Below are positions 27,878-35,397 of a DNA stretch of 64,000 bases, piece by piece (the stretch's first letter is position 1; every line of letters starts with the position of its first letter). Below the pieces are notes generated by a model. The model saw only the letters and a list, made by a program, of their open reading frames with translations, had not been told where the DNA came from and did no database searches. Position numbers and translations under genes: made by a program. Source of the DNA: Streptomyces sp. A2-16 (GTDB lineage: Bacteria; Actinomycetota; Actinomycetes; Streptomycetales; Streptomycetaceae); assembly GCF_018128905.1 (NCBI RefSeq), contig NZ_CP063808.1, forward strand, positions 7,316,001-7,380,000, in the 5' to 3' direction.

Positions 27878-28585
27878 ATGACAGGCCTCGCAGCTCCCAC
27901 GACCCGTGGCGGACCACTTGTCGTACAGCCGTTGCGGAGGCGGCACTGCGCGGAGTGCCGGGGCGGGCCGCTGCCGCTGCTCGTCGTCGAGGGCGGGGCG
28001 CCGCGGTGTCTCGACTGCGCCGATCTCGGGCACCTGGTGTTCCTGCCGCGCGGGGACACGGCGCTCACGCGTCGGTCGCGGGACGAGAGCACGCTGTCGG
28101 CGGTCGTCGTGCGGTTCAACCGGCGCAAGGGGCGTTACGAGCGGCAGGGCGTCCTCGTCGAGGAGGCGGGGCTGGCACGGGCCGAGGAGCGGTGTCTGGC
28201 CGACGCGGAGGCACGGCGGCGACGCCGGGTCCGGGACGCGCGGCGGCGGGCGGCGGAGGATGTGCGGTTCGCGGAGGCGTTCGCCGCGGAGATACGGCGG
28301 CTGTTTCCGGGGTGCCCCGACGAGCGGGCCCGGGCCATCGCCTCGCACGCGTCCCTGCGGGGCAGTGGGCGGGTGGGGCGGAGTGCGGCGGGGCGGGCCC
28401 TGACGGAGGGGGCGGTGGTGTCGGCGGTGGTGGCGTCCGCGCGGCATGTGGACACGCCGTACGACACGTTGCTGATGACCGGGGTCGCGCGGCACGAGGC
28501 ACGACGGCGGATCTCGGGGCGGGTGGAGGCGGTGCTGAGCGAGTGGCGGGACCTGGGGAGGGTGGCGCCGGAGGAGGCGGTCTGA
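27878..28585 (+). CDS. DUF2293 domain protein with N-terminal CxxC pairs
   Basis: A 235-residue protein. The N-terminus has two cysteine pairs (HCAECRG near 24 and RCLDCADLGH near 44) that can form a zinc ribbon. The middle is highly basic and helical (EARRRRRVRDARRRAAEDV, about 110-128). The C-terminus is a DUF2293 domain (HASLRGSGRVGRSAAGRAL, then DTPYDTLLMTGVARHEARRR). DUF2293 occurs in actinobacteria and fungi and has no established function; the Arg-rich and zinc-ribbon features suggest nucleic-acid contact, which is inference. No ribosome binding site is evident, so the exact start is not certain. Confidence 0.83.
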   Translation: MTGLAAPTTRGGPLVVQPLRRRHCAECRGGPLPLLVVEGGAPRCLDCADLGHLVFLPRGDTALTRRSRDESTLSAVVVRFNRRKGRYERQGVLVEEAGLARAEERCLADAEARRRRRVRDARRRAAEDVRFAEAFAAEIRRLFPGCPDERARAIASHASLRGSGRVGRSAAGRALTEGAVVSAVVASARHVDTPYDTLLMTGVARHEARRRISGRVEAVLSEWRDLGRVAPEEAV

Positions 28586-28605
28586 CGATCTGTGGGCGAA
28601 GTCGA

Positions 28606-28722
28606 TCAACGGCGACCGGGGTCGGTCCGGAACCCGGACTCGCCCCTGAAGGCAACCTCCTTGAACGCAACCTCCTTGAACGCAAACTCCTTGAGCTCAA
28701 CCTCCTCGGCACTGCGCCGCAC
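28606..28722 (-). CDS. Candidate 38-residue ORF across the 15-bp repeat (doubtful)
   Basis: From a GTG at 28722 the minus strand reads 38 codons to a TGA at 28606-28608, with a repeating VAFKE core produced by the 15-bp repeats. No separate ribosome binding site is seen ahead of the start. It is listed because the repeat is a multiple of three and open on this strand, not because a product is likely. Confidence 0.15.
   Translation of the reverse strand: MRRSAEEVELKEFAFKEVAFKEVAFRGESGFRTDPGRR
28646..28705. repeat. Four 15-bp tandem repeats containing CCTCCTT/AAGGAGG
   Basis: Four consecutive units TTGAACGCAACCTCC or close variants at 28646, 28661, 28676 and 28691. The unit junction reads CCTCCTT on the plus strand, the anti-Shine-Dalgarno sequence, and AAGGAGG on the minus strand. 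It lies in the 277-bp gap between the DUF2293 and DUF1772 genes, which otherwise shows no gene. Confidence 0.9.
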
Positions 28723-28862
28723 CCCGCAGCCGCCCGGCGCGGTGGACGTTCGGTTATGGGGGTGCGCGGAATGGCCATGGTTCGGGGGGTGGGGGCGGGA
28801 TTGACTGGTGGGGACGGGTGGTGCCGGGCCGAGGGTCCGGCCGGAGGCGGGAGCTGGTGTCG

Positions 28863-29342
28863 ATGATCGATGGGCCTTACTTCGTGCTGGTGGTGCTGGG
28901 GGTGCTCGGGACCGGGTTGGTGGCCGGGGTGTTCTGCGCGTTCTCGACGTTCGTGATGCGGGGGCTCGCCGCGTTGCCGCCCGCGCAGGGCGTCGCCGCG
29001 ATGAACGCGATCAATGTGACCGCGGTGCGGCCGCCGTTCATGGCCGTGTTCGCGGGCTCCGCGCTGCTGTGCGCGATGATCGCGGTGGTGACGTTCGTGC
29101 TGTGGCCGGACGAGGGGACCGTGGAGCTGCTGGTGGGGAGCGTGCTGTACCTGTTCGGCACGTTCGGGCTGACGATGGTGGCGAACGTGCCCCGCAACGA
29201 CGCCCTGCTCAAGCTGGACCCGGGCACTCCGGAGGCGGCGGCGTACTGGCCGACGTACGTGCGCGAGTGGACCATGTGGAACCACGTCCGCGCGGTCGCC
29301 TCGGGCGCGGCGGCGCTGGCGTACATATTGGCCCTCACCTGA
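28863..29342 (+). CDS. DUF1772 family membrane protein (anthrone oxygenase-like)
   Basis: A 159-residue membrane protein with four predicted helices: an N-terminal helix (VLVVLGVLGTGLVAGVFCAF), one near residue 60 (FAGSALLCAMIAVVTFVLW), one near 90 (VGSVLYLFGTFGLTMVANV) and a C-terminal one. NVPRNDALLKLDP and WNHVRAVASG are conserved family segments. The family includes fungal anthrone oxygenases, but most bacterial members are uncharacterised, so no reaction is assigned. Start 28863 (MIDGPY) is preceded by GGAGG at a long distance; a GTG two codons earlier is an alternative. gltD follows on the same strand after 162 bp. Confidence 0.85.
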   Translation: MIDGPYFVLVVLGVLGTGLVAGVFCAFSTFVMRGLAALPPAQGVAAMNAINVTAVRPPFMAVFAGSALLCAMIAVVTFVLWPDEGTVELLVGSVLYLFGTFGLTMVANVPRNDALLKLDPGTPEAAAYWPTYVREWTMWNHVRAVASGAAALAYILALT

Positions 29343-29504
29343 GAAAAGCCATGGGAAAACCGCTGTACGGCGGCTCACCGGCACTCTGCGCAAGTGGCCG
29401 ATGAGTCGTATCGTGGCCGAAAGAAGTTCCGCAGGAGTGCCGCCCGAAGACGCACGGCCTTGTCGGACGCGTCAGCGTCACCAGCGCGAGCAAGGAAGAC
29501 GGCC

Positions 29505-30992
29505 ATGGCGGATCCCAAGGGATTCATGACCAACCCTCGCAAGGACTGGCCCCGCCGGCCGGTCGAGGAGCGGGTCCGGGACTGGGACGAGGTGTACGTC
29601 CCCGGGGCGCTGCTGCCCATCATCACCGCACAGGCGGACCGCTGCATGGACTGCGGGATCCCGTTCTGCCACGACGCCTGTCCGCTGGGGAATCTCATCC
29701 CCGAGTGGAACGACCTGGTCTCGCGCGAGGACTGGCGGCGGGCCGCCGACCGGCTGCACGCGACGAACAACTTCCCCGAGTTCACGGGGCGGTTGTGCCC
29801 GGCGCCCTGCGAGGCGGGGTGTGTGCTCGCCATCAACCAGCCGGCGGTCACCATCAAGAACGTCGAGGTGGCGGTCGCGGACCGGGCCTGGGAGCTCGGT
29901 TTCGCGCCGCCGCGGCCGCCGGACCGGCTGTCGGGGCGAACCGTCGCGGTGATCGGGTCGGGCCCGGCCGGGCTCGCCGCGGCACAGCAGTTGACGCGGG
30001 CGGGCCACACGGTCGCCGTCTACGAGAAGGACGACCGGCTCGGCGGGCTGATGCGGTACGGCATCCCCGAGTTCAAGATGGAGAAGCGCCATCTGGAACG
30101 GCGGATCGAGCAGATGCGGGCCGAGGGGACGAAGTTCCGTACGTCCACGGCGGTCGGACGGGATGTCGGGGCGGCGGAGCTCAGGGCCCGGTACGACGCG
30201 GTGGTGATCGCCACAGGGGCCACGGCATGGCGTGAACTGGATGTGCCGGGGCGGGAGTTGGCGGGGATTCAGCAGGCCATGGAATATCTGCCGTTGGCCA
30301 ACCGGGTGTGCGAGGGAGAGCTCGCGGAGTCTCCCATGTCGGCTGCCGGCAAGCATGTCGTGATCGTGGGCGGAGGCGACACGGGGGCCGACTGTCTGGG
30401 GACGGCGGTACGCGAAGGGGCCGCCTCCGTGACCCAGTTGGACATCTACGCGCAGCCCGGGGACGAGCGCGACGAGGACGTCGAGCCGTGGCCCACGTAT
30501 CCGAAGATCTACCGGTTGTCGGCGGCGCACGAGGAGGCCCGGGACCTGGGGACGGCGCCTGCGGCCGACGCGGACGCGCGGTTGTTCGCGGCGTCCACCC
30601 TGCGCTTCACCGGGGACCGGGACGGGCATGTGCGGTCGCTGCATCTCGTCGAGGTGGACGCGGCGCGACGGCCGGTGGAGGGCACGGGTCGAACGATCCC
30701 CGCCGACCTCGTGCTGCTGGCGCTCGGGTTCTCCGGCCCCGATCGGGGGGACGGGCTGGTGGAGCAGTTGGGGCTGGAGATGGAGCCCCGGGGGACGGTC
30801 GCCCGGGACCCGGGGTTCGGTACGAACGTGCCGGGGGTTTTCGCCGCGGGGGACGCCGCTCGGGGACAGTCGTTGATCGTGTGGGCGATCGCTGAGGGGC
30901 GAGCGGTCGCGGCGGCGGTCGACCGGTATCTGACGGGGACCTCGCAACTGCCGGCGCCGATCGGTCCGTACGACCGACCGATGACGGTGTAG
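29505..30992 (+). CDS. gltD: Glutamate synthase small subunit (GltD/NADPH-dependent oxidoreductase)
   Basis: A 495-residue FAD- and FeS-containing subunit that passes electrons from NADPH to the large subunit for glutamine plus 2-oxoglutarate to two glutamate. The N-terminal FeS domain has CMDCGIPFCHDACPLG (about residues 47-62) and CPAPCEAGC (about 100). The FAD site is VAVIGSGPAGLAAAQQL (about 148-164) and the NADPH site VIVGGGDTGADCLG (about 288). The C-terminus reads GVFAAGDAARGQSLIVWAI. ATG preceded by AAGGAA. No large-subunit gene is in the window, so a different partner or a stand-alone GltD-like role cannot be excluded. Confidence 0.93.
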   Translation: MADPKGFMTNPRKDWPRRPVEERVRDWDEVYVPGALLPIITAQADRCMDCGIPFCHDACPLGNLIPEWNDLVSREDWRRAADRLHATNNFPEFTGRLCPAPCEAGCVLAINQPAVTIKNVEVAVADRAWELGFAPPRPPDRLSGRTVAVIGSGPAGLAAAQQLTRAGHTVAVYEKDDRLGGLMRYGIPEFKMEKRHLERRIEQMRAEGTKFRTSTAVGRDVGAAELRARYDAVVIATGATAWRELDVPGRELAGIQQAMEYLPLANRVCEGELAESPMSAAGKHVVIVGGGDTGADCLGTAVREGAASVTQLDIYAQPGDERDEDVEPWPTYPKIYRLSAAHEEARDLGTAPAADADARLFAASTLRFTGDRDGHVRSLHLVEVDAARRPVEGTGRTIPADLVLLALGFSGPDRGDGLVEQLGLEMEPRGTVARDPGFGTNVPGVFAAGDAARGQSLIVWAIAEGRAVAAAVDRYLTGTSQLPAPIGPYDRPMTV

Positions 30993-31123
30993 GCCCGACG
31001 CGCCCACCCCGGCCCACCCCTCACCCCGGCCCGCTCACCGCCTCGCACTCCGGCCCGCACACCCAAGCCCCCCGCCTCTCACCCCGCCCGCACACCCAGG
31101 CCTCCGCCCCTCACCCCCGCCCC

Positions 31124-31603
31124 TCACCCCCGCTCGTCCGTCCCCGCCACCTTCGCCGTCGACAGGGCCACCCTGTTCCACGTGTTGATGGTGAGGATCA
31201 GGGACAGCACGTGGGCCAGCTCCTGCTCGTCGAAGCAGGCCGCGGCCTGCGCGTAGACGGCGTCGGGGACTCCCCCGTCGGCCACCAGCGTCACCGCCTC
31301 CGTGAGGGCGAGGGCCGCCTGCTCCTTCTCCGTGAAGAAATGGCGGGCCTCCCGCCAGACCGGGACCATGTGGAGCCGGTCCTCCGTCTCACCGGCCTTG
31401 CGGGCGTCGTTGGTGTGCATGTGGAGGCAGTACGCGCAGTGGTTGAGGTGGGAGGCGCGGATCTGGATCAGTTCGACGAGGGTGGGGTCGAGGCCCTCTC
31501 GGGCCGCCGCGTCGAAGCCGATCAGCGCCCGGAACACCTTCGGGGCGGCCTTCGCGAGATTCAGCCGGGCCGTGCCTGTCACGTGCGTGTTCGTCGTCGT
31601 CAT
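31124..31603 (-). CDS. AhpD-like/carboxymuconolactone decarboxylase-family protein
   Basis: A 159-residue helical protein of the alkylhydroperoxidase AhpD superfamily. The redox motif HCAYCLHMHTNDARKAG (about residues 55-71) keeps both cysteines and the histidine used for peroxide reduction. The N-terminal LIGFDAAAREGLDPTLVELI and C-terminal AHVLSLILTINTWNRVA segments are typical of the family. It is divergent from a MocR-type regulator with only 46 bp between start codons, so it is probably that regulator's target. A TAGGTT box 6 nt before the ATG suggests a leaderless mRNA. A C-rich stretch low in G (about 31000-31133) follows its 3' end. Confidence 0.9.
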   Translation of the reverse strand: MTTTNTHVTGTARLNLAKAAPKVFRALIGFDAAAREGLDPTLVELIQIRASHLNHCAYCLHMHTNDARKAGETEDRLHMVPVWREARHFFTEKEQAALALTEAVTLVADGGVPDAVYAQAAACFDEQELAHVLSLILTINTWNRVALSTAKVAGTDERG

Positions 31604-31649
31604 GGGACCAACCTATGGGCTGGAAAGACCGGCTGTAGGGTGCATTTCC
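31604..31649. promoter_or_regulatory. Back-to-back promoters between the AhpD-like gene and the MocR gene
   Basis: In the 46-bp gap, TAGGGT (31636-31641) lies 8 nt before the plus-strand ATG (31650). On the minus strand TAGGTT ends 6 nt before the ATG at 31603. Each -35 region must therefore overlap the other promoter, and a bound regulator would affect both genes. Confidence 0.5.
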
Positions 31650-33188
31650 ATGGCAGATTCGTGGGTCAATCACATGGAGCGGATCGGCGGCTCCGACCTC
31701 CTCCTGGAACTCTCCGGTCCGGGGAGCAGGCGGGCCGCGCTGATCCGGGCGCTGCGTGAGGCCGTACGCAGCGGCCGGCTCGCCCCAGGGACCCGCTTGC
31801 CGCCCTACCGTTCGCTCGCCGCCGACCTCGGTGTCGCCCGCAACACGGTCGCCGACGCCTACGCCGAGCTCGTCGCCGAGGGCTGGCTCACCGCCCGCCA
31901 GGGCTCCGGCACCCACGTGGCCGAACGGGCCCGGCCGCTCCAGGCCGCCGTACCCCCGAAGGCGCCCGCGGGACAGCCCCGCGGTCGCGCGCCGCGCCCC
32001 GGTCTGCCCGGCCGCCCCGCCCGACCCGATCACCCCACCCGTCACGACCTCCGCCAGGGCACTCCCGACGCCTCCGCCTTCCCCCGGTCCGCCTGGCTCG
32101 CCTCCTACCGCCGGGCCCTCCAGCAGGCCCCCAACGAGGTCTTCGGCCCCGGTGACCCCGCCGGACGGCCCGAGCTGAGAGCGGCGCTCGCCGCCTACCT
32201 CGCACGCGCGCGTGGCGTGCGCACGGAACCGGACCGGATCGTCGTCTGCTCCGGATTCGCCCACGCCCTGCGCCTGCTCTTCGGAGGCGGAGCGGGAGGC
32301 GGAACAGGTGGCGGAACAGGTGGCGGAACAGGCGGCGGAAGAGGCGGACGGATCCTGCGCGGCCCGCTCGCCGTGGAGGCGTACGGGCTGCCCTTCCACC
32401 GGGAGCTGCTCGCGGCCGAGGGAGTCCGGACGGTGCCGCTGCCCCTGGACGAGCACGGCGCGCTGGTCGACCGGTTGGCCCGTGAGCGGGCTGTTCTGCT
32501 CACGCCCGCGCATCAGTTCCCCACCGGCGGACCACTGCACGCGGAGCGCCGGGTCGCGGTGGTCGACTGGGCACGCGCGCGTGGCACGGTGGTGCTGGAG
32601 GACGACTACGACGGGGAGTTCCGCTACGACCGCAAGCCCGTCGGCGCCCTGCAGAGCCTCGATCCCGAACAGGTGATCCTGATCGGCTCGGTCAGCAAGA
32701 GCCTGTCGCCCGCGGTGCGGCTGGGGTGGATGGTGCTGCCCGAGCGGTACGTCGGTGACGTGCTCGCGGCCAAGGGCGAGCGGGAGGCCTGGGCGAGCGT
32801 GCTCGACCAGCTGGCCCTCGCGGACCTGATCGTCTCCGGGGCCTACGACCGTCACGTACGGCGGATGCGGCAGCGCTACCGCGGCCGCCGGGACCGGCTC
32901 GTCGCCGCGCTGGCCGAGCGCGCACCGCACATCGAGGTCAGCGGGGTCGCGGCGGGACTGCACGCGGTGCTGCGGCTGCCGCCGGGCACCGAGCGGTCCG
33001 CCGTCGAGGCCGCGATCCGCCAGGGGCTCGCGCTCGACGGCCTCGCGGACTTCCGCCACCCGGACACGGACATGCCGGCCCACGACGGCCTGGTCGTGGG
33101 GTACGCGACGCCTCCCGAGCACGCCTACGCGGCGGCACTGGAGGCGCTGTGCGGGTCGCTGCCGCCGGGCGGGACGCAGATGTCGTAG
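31650..33188 (+). CDS. MocR/PdxR-type GntR transcription regulator with aminotransferase-like domain
   Basis: A 512-residue regulator. The N-terminal winged helix-turn-helix has RAALIRALREAVRSGRLAPG (about 28-47) and LAADLGVARNTVADAYAELV (about 57-76). The rest is a fold type I aminotransferase domain binding PLP, with the lysine in GSVSKSLSPAVRLGW (about 350-364) and VLEDDYDGEFRYD (about 318-330). A Gly-Thr insertion coded by a 12-bp tandem repeat (about 213-232) interrupts the domain after ALRLLFG. Such regulators often control PLP or amino-compound genes; here the divergent AhpD-like gene is the obvious target. TAGGGT 8 nt before the ATG suggests leaderless translation. Confidence 0.92.
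   Translation: MADSWVNHMERIGGSDLLLELSGPGSRRAALIRALREAVRSGRLAPGTRLPPYRSLAADLGVARNTVADAYAELVAEGWLTARQGSGTHVAERARPLQAAVPPKAPAGQPRGRAPRPGLPGRPARPDHPTRHDLRQGTPDASAFPRSAWLASYRRALQQAPNEVFGPGDPAGRPELRAALAAYLARARGVRTEPDRIVVCSGFAHALRLLFGGGAGGGTGGGTGGGTGGGRGGRILRGPLAVEAYGLPFHRELLAAEGVRTVPLPLDEHGALVDRLARERAVLLTPAHQFPTGGPLHAERRVAVVDWARARGTVVLEDDYDGEFRYDRKPVGALQSLDPEQVILIGSVSKSLSPAVRLGWMVLPERYVGDVLAAKGEREAWASVLDQLALADLIVSGAYDRHVRRMRQRYRGRRDRLVAALAERAPHIEVSGVAAGLHAVLRLPPGTERSAVEAAIRQGLALDGLADFRHPDTDMPAHDGLVVGYATPPEHAYAAALEALCGSLPPGGTQMS
32286..32345 (+). repeat. 12-bp in-frame tandem repeat within the MocR gene
   Basis: About five units of GGCGGAACAGGT with the outer ones degenerate (exact copies at 32298 and 32310, near-exact at 32322 and 32334). 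They encode Gly-Gly-Thr-Gly runs. The repeat is a multiple of three, so copy-number change would keep the frame. Confidence 0.9.
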
Positions 33189-33220
33189 GACAGGCACCGC
33201 GCGGGGCCCCGGACATGCCG

Positions 33221-33254
33221 GTGCCGGCGTCCAGTGAGTGACGGACGCCGGCAC
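33221..33254. terminator. Terminator after the MocR gene
   Basis: GTGCCGGCGTCC (33221-33232), a 10-nt loop, then the exact complement (33243-33254), starting 33 bp after the stop. The DUF397 gene converges from the right about 100 bp away, so it can serve both strands. Confidence 0.85.
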
Positions 33255-33358
33255 GGGCGAGCCTGTGGGGGGTGCGGTGCCTCTACATTCGCGCGGGGTG
33301 GGGCTCGGTGGTGTCGATCGCAACCATGAAGTGCTTACCCATCAATTGAGCACGCGGG

Positions 33359-33613
33359 TCAGGAGAGCAGGAAGTCGGCCACCCCCGCCTTCGCGCCCTC
33401 GATGAACGCGGTCATCTCGTCGGTGGTGTAGATCAGCGCCGGTCCGTCCGGATCGGTGGACTGACGGACGGCGATCCGGCCGTCGGCGAGCTTCATCGCC
33501 TCCAGGCAGTTGCCGCCGTTGCCGCCGCTCCACGGCTTGTGCCAGCCTTCGCTCCCCAGCTCCCGCGCGGGCATGCCGTTGTAGACGGGTCGGCGTGGCT
33601 TGATGCGGTTCAT
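33359..33613 (-). CDS. DUF397 domain protein
   Basis: An 84-residue protein with the DUF397 core WHKPWSGGNGGNCLEAMKLADG (split WxK...SGGNGGNCLE) and the end MTAFIEGAKAGVADFLL. DUF397 proteins are abundant in Streptomyces and form pairs with XRE/DUF5753 regulators, as in the whiJ/abaA-like and Scr1-Scr2 pairs where the small protein modulates the DNA-binding partner. Its ATG abuts the stop of the XRE gene (TGAATG), so the pair is translationally coupled. Binding to that regulator is the expected role; the developmental or antibiotic outcome is unknown. Confidence 0.93.
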   Translation of the reverse strand: MNRIKPRRPVYNGMPARELGSEGWHKPWSGGNGGNCLEAMKLADGRIAVRQSTDPDGPALIYTTDEMTAFIEGAKAGVADFLLS

Positions 33614-34474
33614 TCACAGCTCCTTGCGGAGATCCCGGAGGATCTCCTTCGTGCGATGTGCCGTAGCGGCCTGCGCCGCCATGCGGTCCATGACCTCGAG
33701 GTGGGTCGCCACCTCGATGCGCGCGTCCAGATAGACCGCGCCGGTCAGGTACTCGCTGTAGACCATGTCCGGAAGTTCGGGCACGGCGAATCGGAAGAGC
33801 ACGAAGGGCCCGTACGTCCCGGGATGCGGCCCGTTGGCGAACGGGGCGACCTGGAGCGTCACGTTGGGCAGCTTCGTTGCCTCGAGCAGTTTGTCGATCT
33901 GGGCACGCATCACCTCCGGGCCGCCGACGGGGCGGCGCAGCACGGTTTCGTCCATGACCACCCACAGCCGGGGCGCGTCCTGACGGGTGAGCAGTCCCTG
34001 CCGTTCCATGCGCAGGGCGACATGGCGCTCGATGTCGTCGGGGCTGGTCTGGCCGATGGCGCCCGAGCGCAGCACGCCACGCGCGTAGTCCTCGGTCTGG
34101 AGCAGACCCGGCACGAAGTGCGGTTCGTACTCGCGGATGAGCGAGGCCGCGCCCTCCAGGCTGACGTGCATGGAGAACCAGCCGGGCAGCACGTCGTGGA
34201 AGCGCTGCCACCAGCCGGGGCGGTTGGCGTCCTCGGCGAGCTGGACGAAGTCCTCGGCCTCCTGATCGGAGACGCCGTAGGCCTTCAGCAGGAGCTGGAG
34301 GTACGGGATCTTGAAGCCGACCTCGGCCATCTCCATGCGGCGGACGGTGGCGGGGGCGACACGGAGGATGCGGGCCGCTTCCTCGCGCTTGAGCCCGGCG
34401 CGTTCCCGCAGGTCCAGCAGGCGCCGACCGAGGACGACCTGGCCGACCGTCGGCGCGGACCGCGGTTCGCTCAC
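33614..34474 (-). CDS. XRE-family regulator with DUF5753 C-terminal domain
   Basis: A 286-residue DNA-binding protein. The helix-turn-helix is near residues 13-65 (VLGRRLLDLRERAGL, then EEAARILRVAPATVRRME). The remainder is DUF5753, from FVQLAEDANRPGWWQRFHDVL through FVPGLLQTEDYARGVLR to VYLDARIEVATHLEVMDRM. This architecture is the WhiJ/Scr1 type, paired with the DUF397 gene directly downstream. Start GTG 34474 has GGAGG 6 nt upstream. A symmetric dyad (34579-34596) lies in its promoter region and may be its own operator. The divergent HATPase gene completes the usual XRE/DUF397/anti-sigma-like trio. Confidence 0.93.
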   Translation of the reverse strand: MSEPRSAPTVGQVVLGRRLLDLRERAGLKREEAARILRVAPATVRRMEMAEVGFKIPYLQLLLKAYGVSDQEAEDFVQLAEDANRPGWWQRFHDVLPGWFSMHVSLEGAASLIREYEPHFVPGLLQTEDYARGVLRSGAIGQTSPDDIERHVALRMERQGLLTRQDAPRLWVVMDETVLRRPVGGPEVMRAQIDKLLEATKLPNVTLQVAPFANGPHPGTYGPFVLFRFAVPELPDMVYSEYLTGAVYLDARIEVATHLEVMDRMAAQAATAHRTKEILRDLRKEL

Positions 34475-34558
34475 GCTCCACCTCCACGAAGTCATGTACG
34501 GGCGTCGAGCCAGCAGCATGCTGACAGCCCAGCGGCGCCATTCGAAGACCTAAATCGA

Positions 34559-34608
34559 AGATCTGTACGGATATGACCATCGGTACGAATACCGATACGT
34601 ACGGATCT
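34559..34608. promoter_or_regulatory. Nested dyads in the XRE-HATPase divergent region (candidate operator)
   Basis: Inner inverted repeat ATCGGTA-CGAA-TACCGAT (34579-34596), flanked by two direct copies of GTACGGAT (34565-34572 and 34599-34606) and an outer AGATC/GATCT pair. It lies 85-135 bp upstream of the XRE start codon. The local AT-richness and symmetry stand out from the surroundings. Confidence 0.5.
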
Positions 34609-34703
34609 CCGGTGATCCCAACTGGCGCCGCTCAAGATGCTGTTGCGAGCAGTGTGCCACGGCCTCCGACCGCGTCACACAGCACTCTGCATTTTTCAGA
34701 GTG

Positions 34704-34736
34704 ACACTTGCCAAGTGTTCACGACGGGGCGATAGT
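34704..34736 (+). promoter_or_regulatory. Promoter of the HATPase gene with a dyad over the -35 box
   Basis: TTGCCA (34708-34713), 17 nt, GATAGT (34731-34736), then 7 nt to the GTG at 34744: leaderless geometry. ACACTTG-C-CAAGTGT (34704-34718) is a perfect dyad covering the -35 box, as expected for a repressor site. Confidence 0.6.
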
Positions 34737-34743
34737 GGCAAGC

Positions 34744-35397
34744 GTGATTCCGTCCCCGCCCTTAGGAACAGATGCCGCCGAAGGCCACCCCCAGGGTCTC
34801 GGTGCCGCTGCGGGAGCAGGCCTCTACAGGGCCGCTGCCCGGCGCCGGTTCCGTTTCGAGCTGGCCGCGCATCCGGGTTCTCCCGCGCAGGCCAGACGTC
34901 TGACGAGGGCGCGACTGACCCATTGGTCGGTCTGCGAGGACACCTGCGACTCAGCCGCCCTGGTGGTCTCCGAGCTGGTCACCAACGCCATCGTGCACAC
35001 CGCGAGCAGCCGTGTGGTCTGCGAGCTGCACGACGACGACGACCTGGTACGGATAGCCGTACGCGACGAGGGCTGCGCACCGGGTGAACCGCACCCGTCC
35101 CCGCAGCGCGGCGAAGAGGAGCACGGGAGGGGACTGCTCCTCGTCGACTCCCTCTGTCACGCGTGGGGCGCCCATGAGCACGGTCCCGGGCTGCTGGTCT
35201 GGGCGGAGCTGCCGCGCAAGGCGGACGAGCCCCGCGAGGACACCGGCCCGCGCAACGACCTGGGCTGGGGGGCCCGCCCGAAGCCGGTTCCCTCCGGGGG
35301 GCCGGGGCAGGGTGACGAGGCCGAGGAGCACCACAGAGCGGCACCCGAGGGGGAAGCCCGCGATCACGGAACGGGGAGCGCGGGCGCATGGGCGTGA
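34744..35397 (+). CDS. RsbW/SpoIIAB-like ATP-binding protein (HATPase_c)
   Basis: A 217-residue protein of the anti-sigma-factor-like GHKL ATPases numerous in Streptomyces. Motifs in order: N box VVSELVTNAIVHT (about 77-89), G1 box AVRDEGCAPGEP (about 109-120) and G2 box HGRGLLLVDSLCHAWG (about 129-144). The C-terminal ~50 residues are charged and disordered (EEHHRAAPEGEARDHG). GTG 34744 is preferred to an upstream TTG because the -10 box ends 7 nt before it. The next gene overlaps its stop, so two proteins are co-translated. Whether it binds a sigma factor or the DUF397/XRE pair is unknown. Confidence 0.88.
   Translation: MIPSPPLGTDAAEGHPQGLGAAAGAGLYRAAARRRFRFELAAHPGSPAQARRLTRARLTHWSVCEDTCDSAALVVSELVTNAIVHTASSRVVCELHDDDDLVRIAVRDEGCAPGEPHPSPQRGEEEHGRGLLLVDSLCHAWGAHEHGPGLLVWAELPRKADEPREDTGPRNDLGWGARPKPVPSGGPGQGDEAEEHHRAAPEGEARDHGTGSAGAWA

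Noticed and set aside
34579..34596. Dyad ATCGGTA-CGAA-TACCGAT as an intrinsic terminator
   Set aside because: It is AT-containing, short, and located in a divergent promoter region where termination is not expected; operator is the better reading.
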